A program made the translations under genes and the position numbers. A DNA stretch of 6,629 nucleotides from Gammaproteobacteria bacterium (lineage in GTDB: Bacteria > Pseudomonadota > Gammaproteobacteria > Steroidobacterales > MnTg04), in the NCBI GenBank assembly GCA_027297845.1, contig JAPUHG010000196.1, positions 1 to 6,629 on the forward strand. The letters are read 5' to 3'. The stretch's first letter is position 1. The number at the start of each line of letters is the position of its first letter. Positions 6,421-6,629 of this stretch are shown piece after piece. The notes under the pieces were generated by a model. That model was not told the origin of the DNA and searched no databases. It was given only the letters and a program-made list of their open reading frames with translations.

Positions 6421-6449
6421 ACCCTAGACCTTGCTTCTGGAGGATTCAA
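6421..6449 (-). promoter_or_regulatory. Possible promoter of the four-helix membrane protein gene
   Basis: On the minus strand TTGAAT (6449-6444) and TAGGGT (6426-6421) are 17 bases apart, about 32 bases before the ATG at 6388. The -35 is fair (4 of 6) but the -10 is poor (3 of 6), so the call is tentative. Confidence 0.25.
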
Positions 6450-6512
6450 GCTGCACTGCAGAAACTGGCTCAACAGGATCAGTCGAGACCTTGGAGTCGA
6501 CCATCCTCCAGA
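6436..6512. repeat. 10-base inverted repeat pair in the divergent intergenic region
   Basis: TCTGGAGGAT (6436-6445) and ATCCTCCAGA (6503-6512) are perfect inverted copies separated by 57 bases. They lie between the minus-strand membrane gene (start 6388) and the plus-strand GFA gene (start 6540). The space also holds AGACCTTG repeated directly (6426-6433 and 6486-6493). They could be paired operator half-sites or chance; no binding protein is suggested by neighbouring genes. Confidence 0.35.
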
Positions 6513-6539
6513 TTTTGCGTAATATTTAGCGGGGGTGCG

Positions 6540-6629
6540 ATGGCGATGACTACGGACAAAAAATACACGATCATCGATGGCGCCTGTCACTGCGGAAACA
6601 TCACCTACGAATTCAGGACGGTCTTTACA
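6540..6629 (+). CDS. GFA/CENP-V-type zinc-binding protein, N-terminal fragment
   Basis: ATG at 6540 opens a frame that runs to the end of the window (30 codons), starting MAMTTDKK and containing GACHCGNITYEF. G-x-C-x-C-G-x-I-x-Y/F near the N-terminus is the first zinc-binding cysteine motif of the GFA family (glutathione-dependent formaldehyde-activating enzyme-like, also called CENP-V/GFA domain). Most members are small cytosolic proteins without proven formaldehyde activity. GGGGGTG at 6531-6537 is a good ribosome site for ATG 6540; a second ATG at 6546 is possible. The gene is cut by the window edge, so the remaining cysteine ligands cannot be checked. It is divergent from the four-helix membrane protein gene. 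Confidence 0.75.
   Translation, partial: MAMTTDKKYTIIDGACHCGNITYEFRTVFT

Noticed and set aside
1..6629. CRISPR arrays, insertion sequences, tRNA genes, phage genes or defence systems
   Set aside because: No regularly spaced repeats, transposase or integrase motifs, terminal repeats or tRNA-like cloverleaf were seen; the genes look chromosomal.

Overview
The window looks like ordinary chromosomal DNA of a Gram-negative bacterium, most likely a gammaproteobacterium. This is inferred from the pcm tail, the ToxR/CadC-type membrane-anchored winged-helix regulator, the Sec-exported hydrolase, balanced base composition and Shine-Dalgarno-led genes. No mobile element, tRNA, rRNA or CRISPR array is visible. 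The species cannot be named from this sequence.

Layout, left to right. (1) Positions 1-132 (+) are the last 43 codons of a protein-L-isoaspartate O-methyltransferase (pcm). (2) 170-2629 (+), 37 bases downstream and probably co-transcribed, encodes an 819-residue polytopic membrane protein with a central spermidine-synthase-like, SAM-binding domain. (3) 2713-4018 (-) is a two-gene module: a membrane-anchored winged-helix regulator, and an overlapping (8 bases) single-pass protein with a coiled coil and a C-x4-C pair. The regulator frame carries an in-frame TAG at codon 20, inside the winged-helix domain. A good sigma70-like promoter, a Shine-Dalgarno and the conserved start of the domain all lie upstream of that stop. 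(4) 4130-5494 (+), divergent from the regulator, is an exported alpha/beta hydrolase with a complete Ser-Asp-His triad. (5) 5442-5915 (-) is an isoprenylcysteine-methyltransferase-like integral membrane protein whose 3' end overlaps the hydrolase tail by 53 bases. (6) 5978-6388 (-) is a four-helix membrane protein of unknown function, separated from the methyltransferase by a GC-rich hairpin. (7) 6540-6629 (+) is the start of a GFA/CENP-V-type zinc protein.

The most interesting part is the regulator/partner pair and its control region. Its architecture recalls ToxR/ToxS-type pairs: a short DNA-binding protein with one transmembrane helix, translationally coupled to a periplasmic partner. The region between it and the hydrolase holds direct repeats (TCATAAG) at an 11-base step, the spacing expected for an OmpR/PhoB-fold winged helix, placed over the predicted regulator promoter. 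The hydrolase is therefore a plausible target of the system. The amber codon means the module is either recently inactivated, translated from an internal start without the first strands of the DNA-binding domain, read through, or affected by a sequence error.
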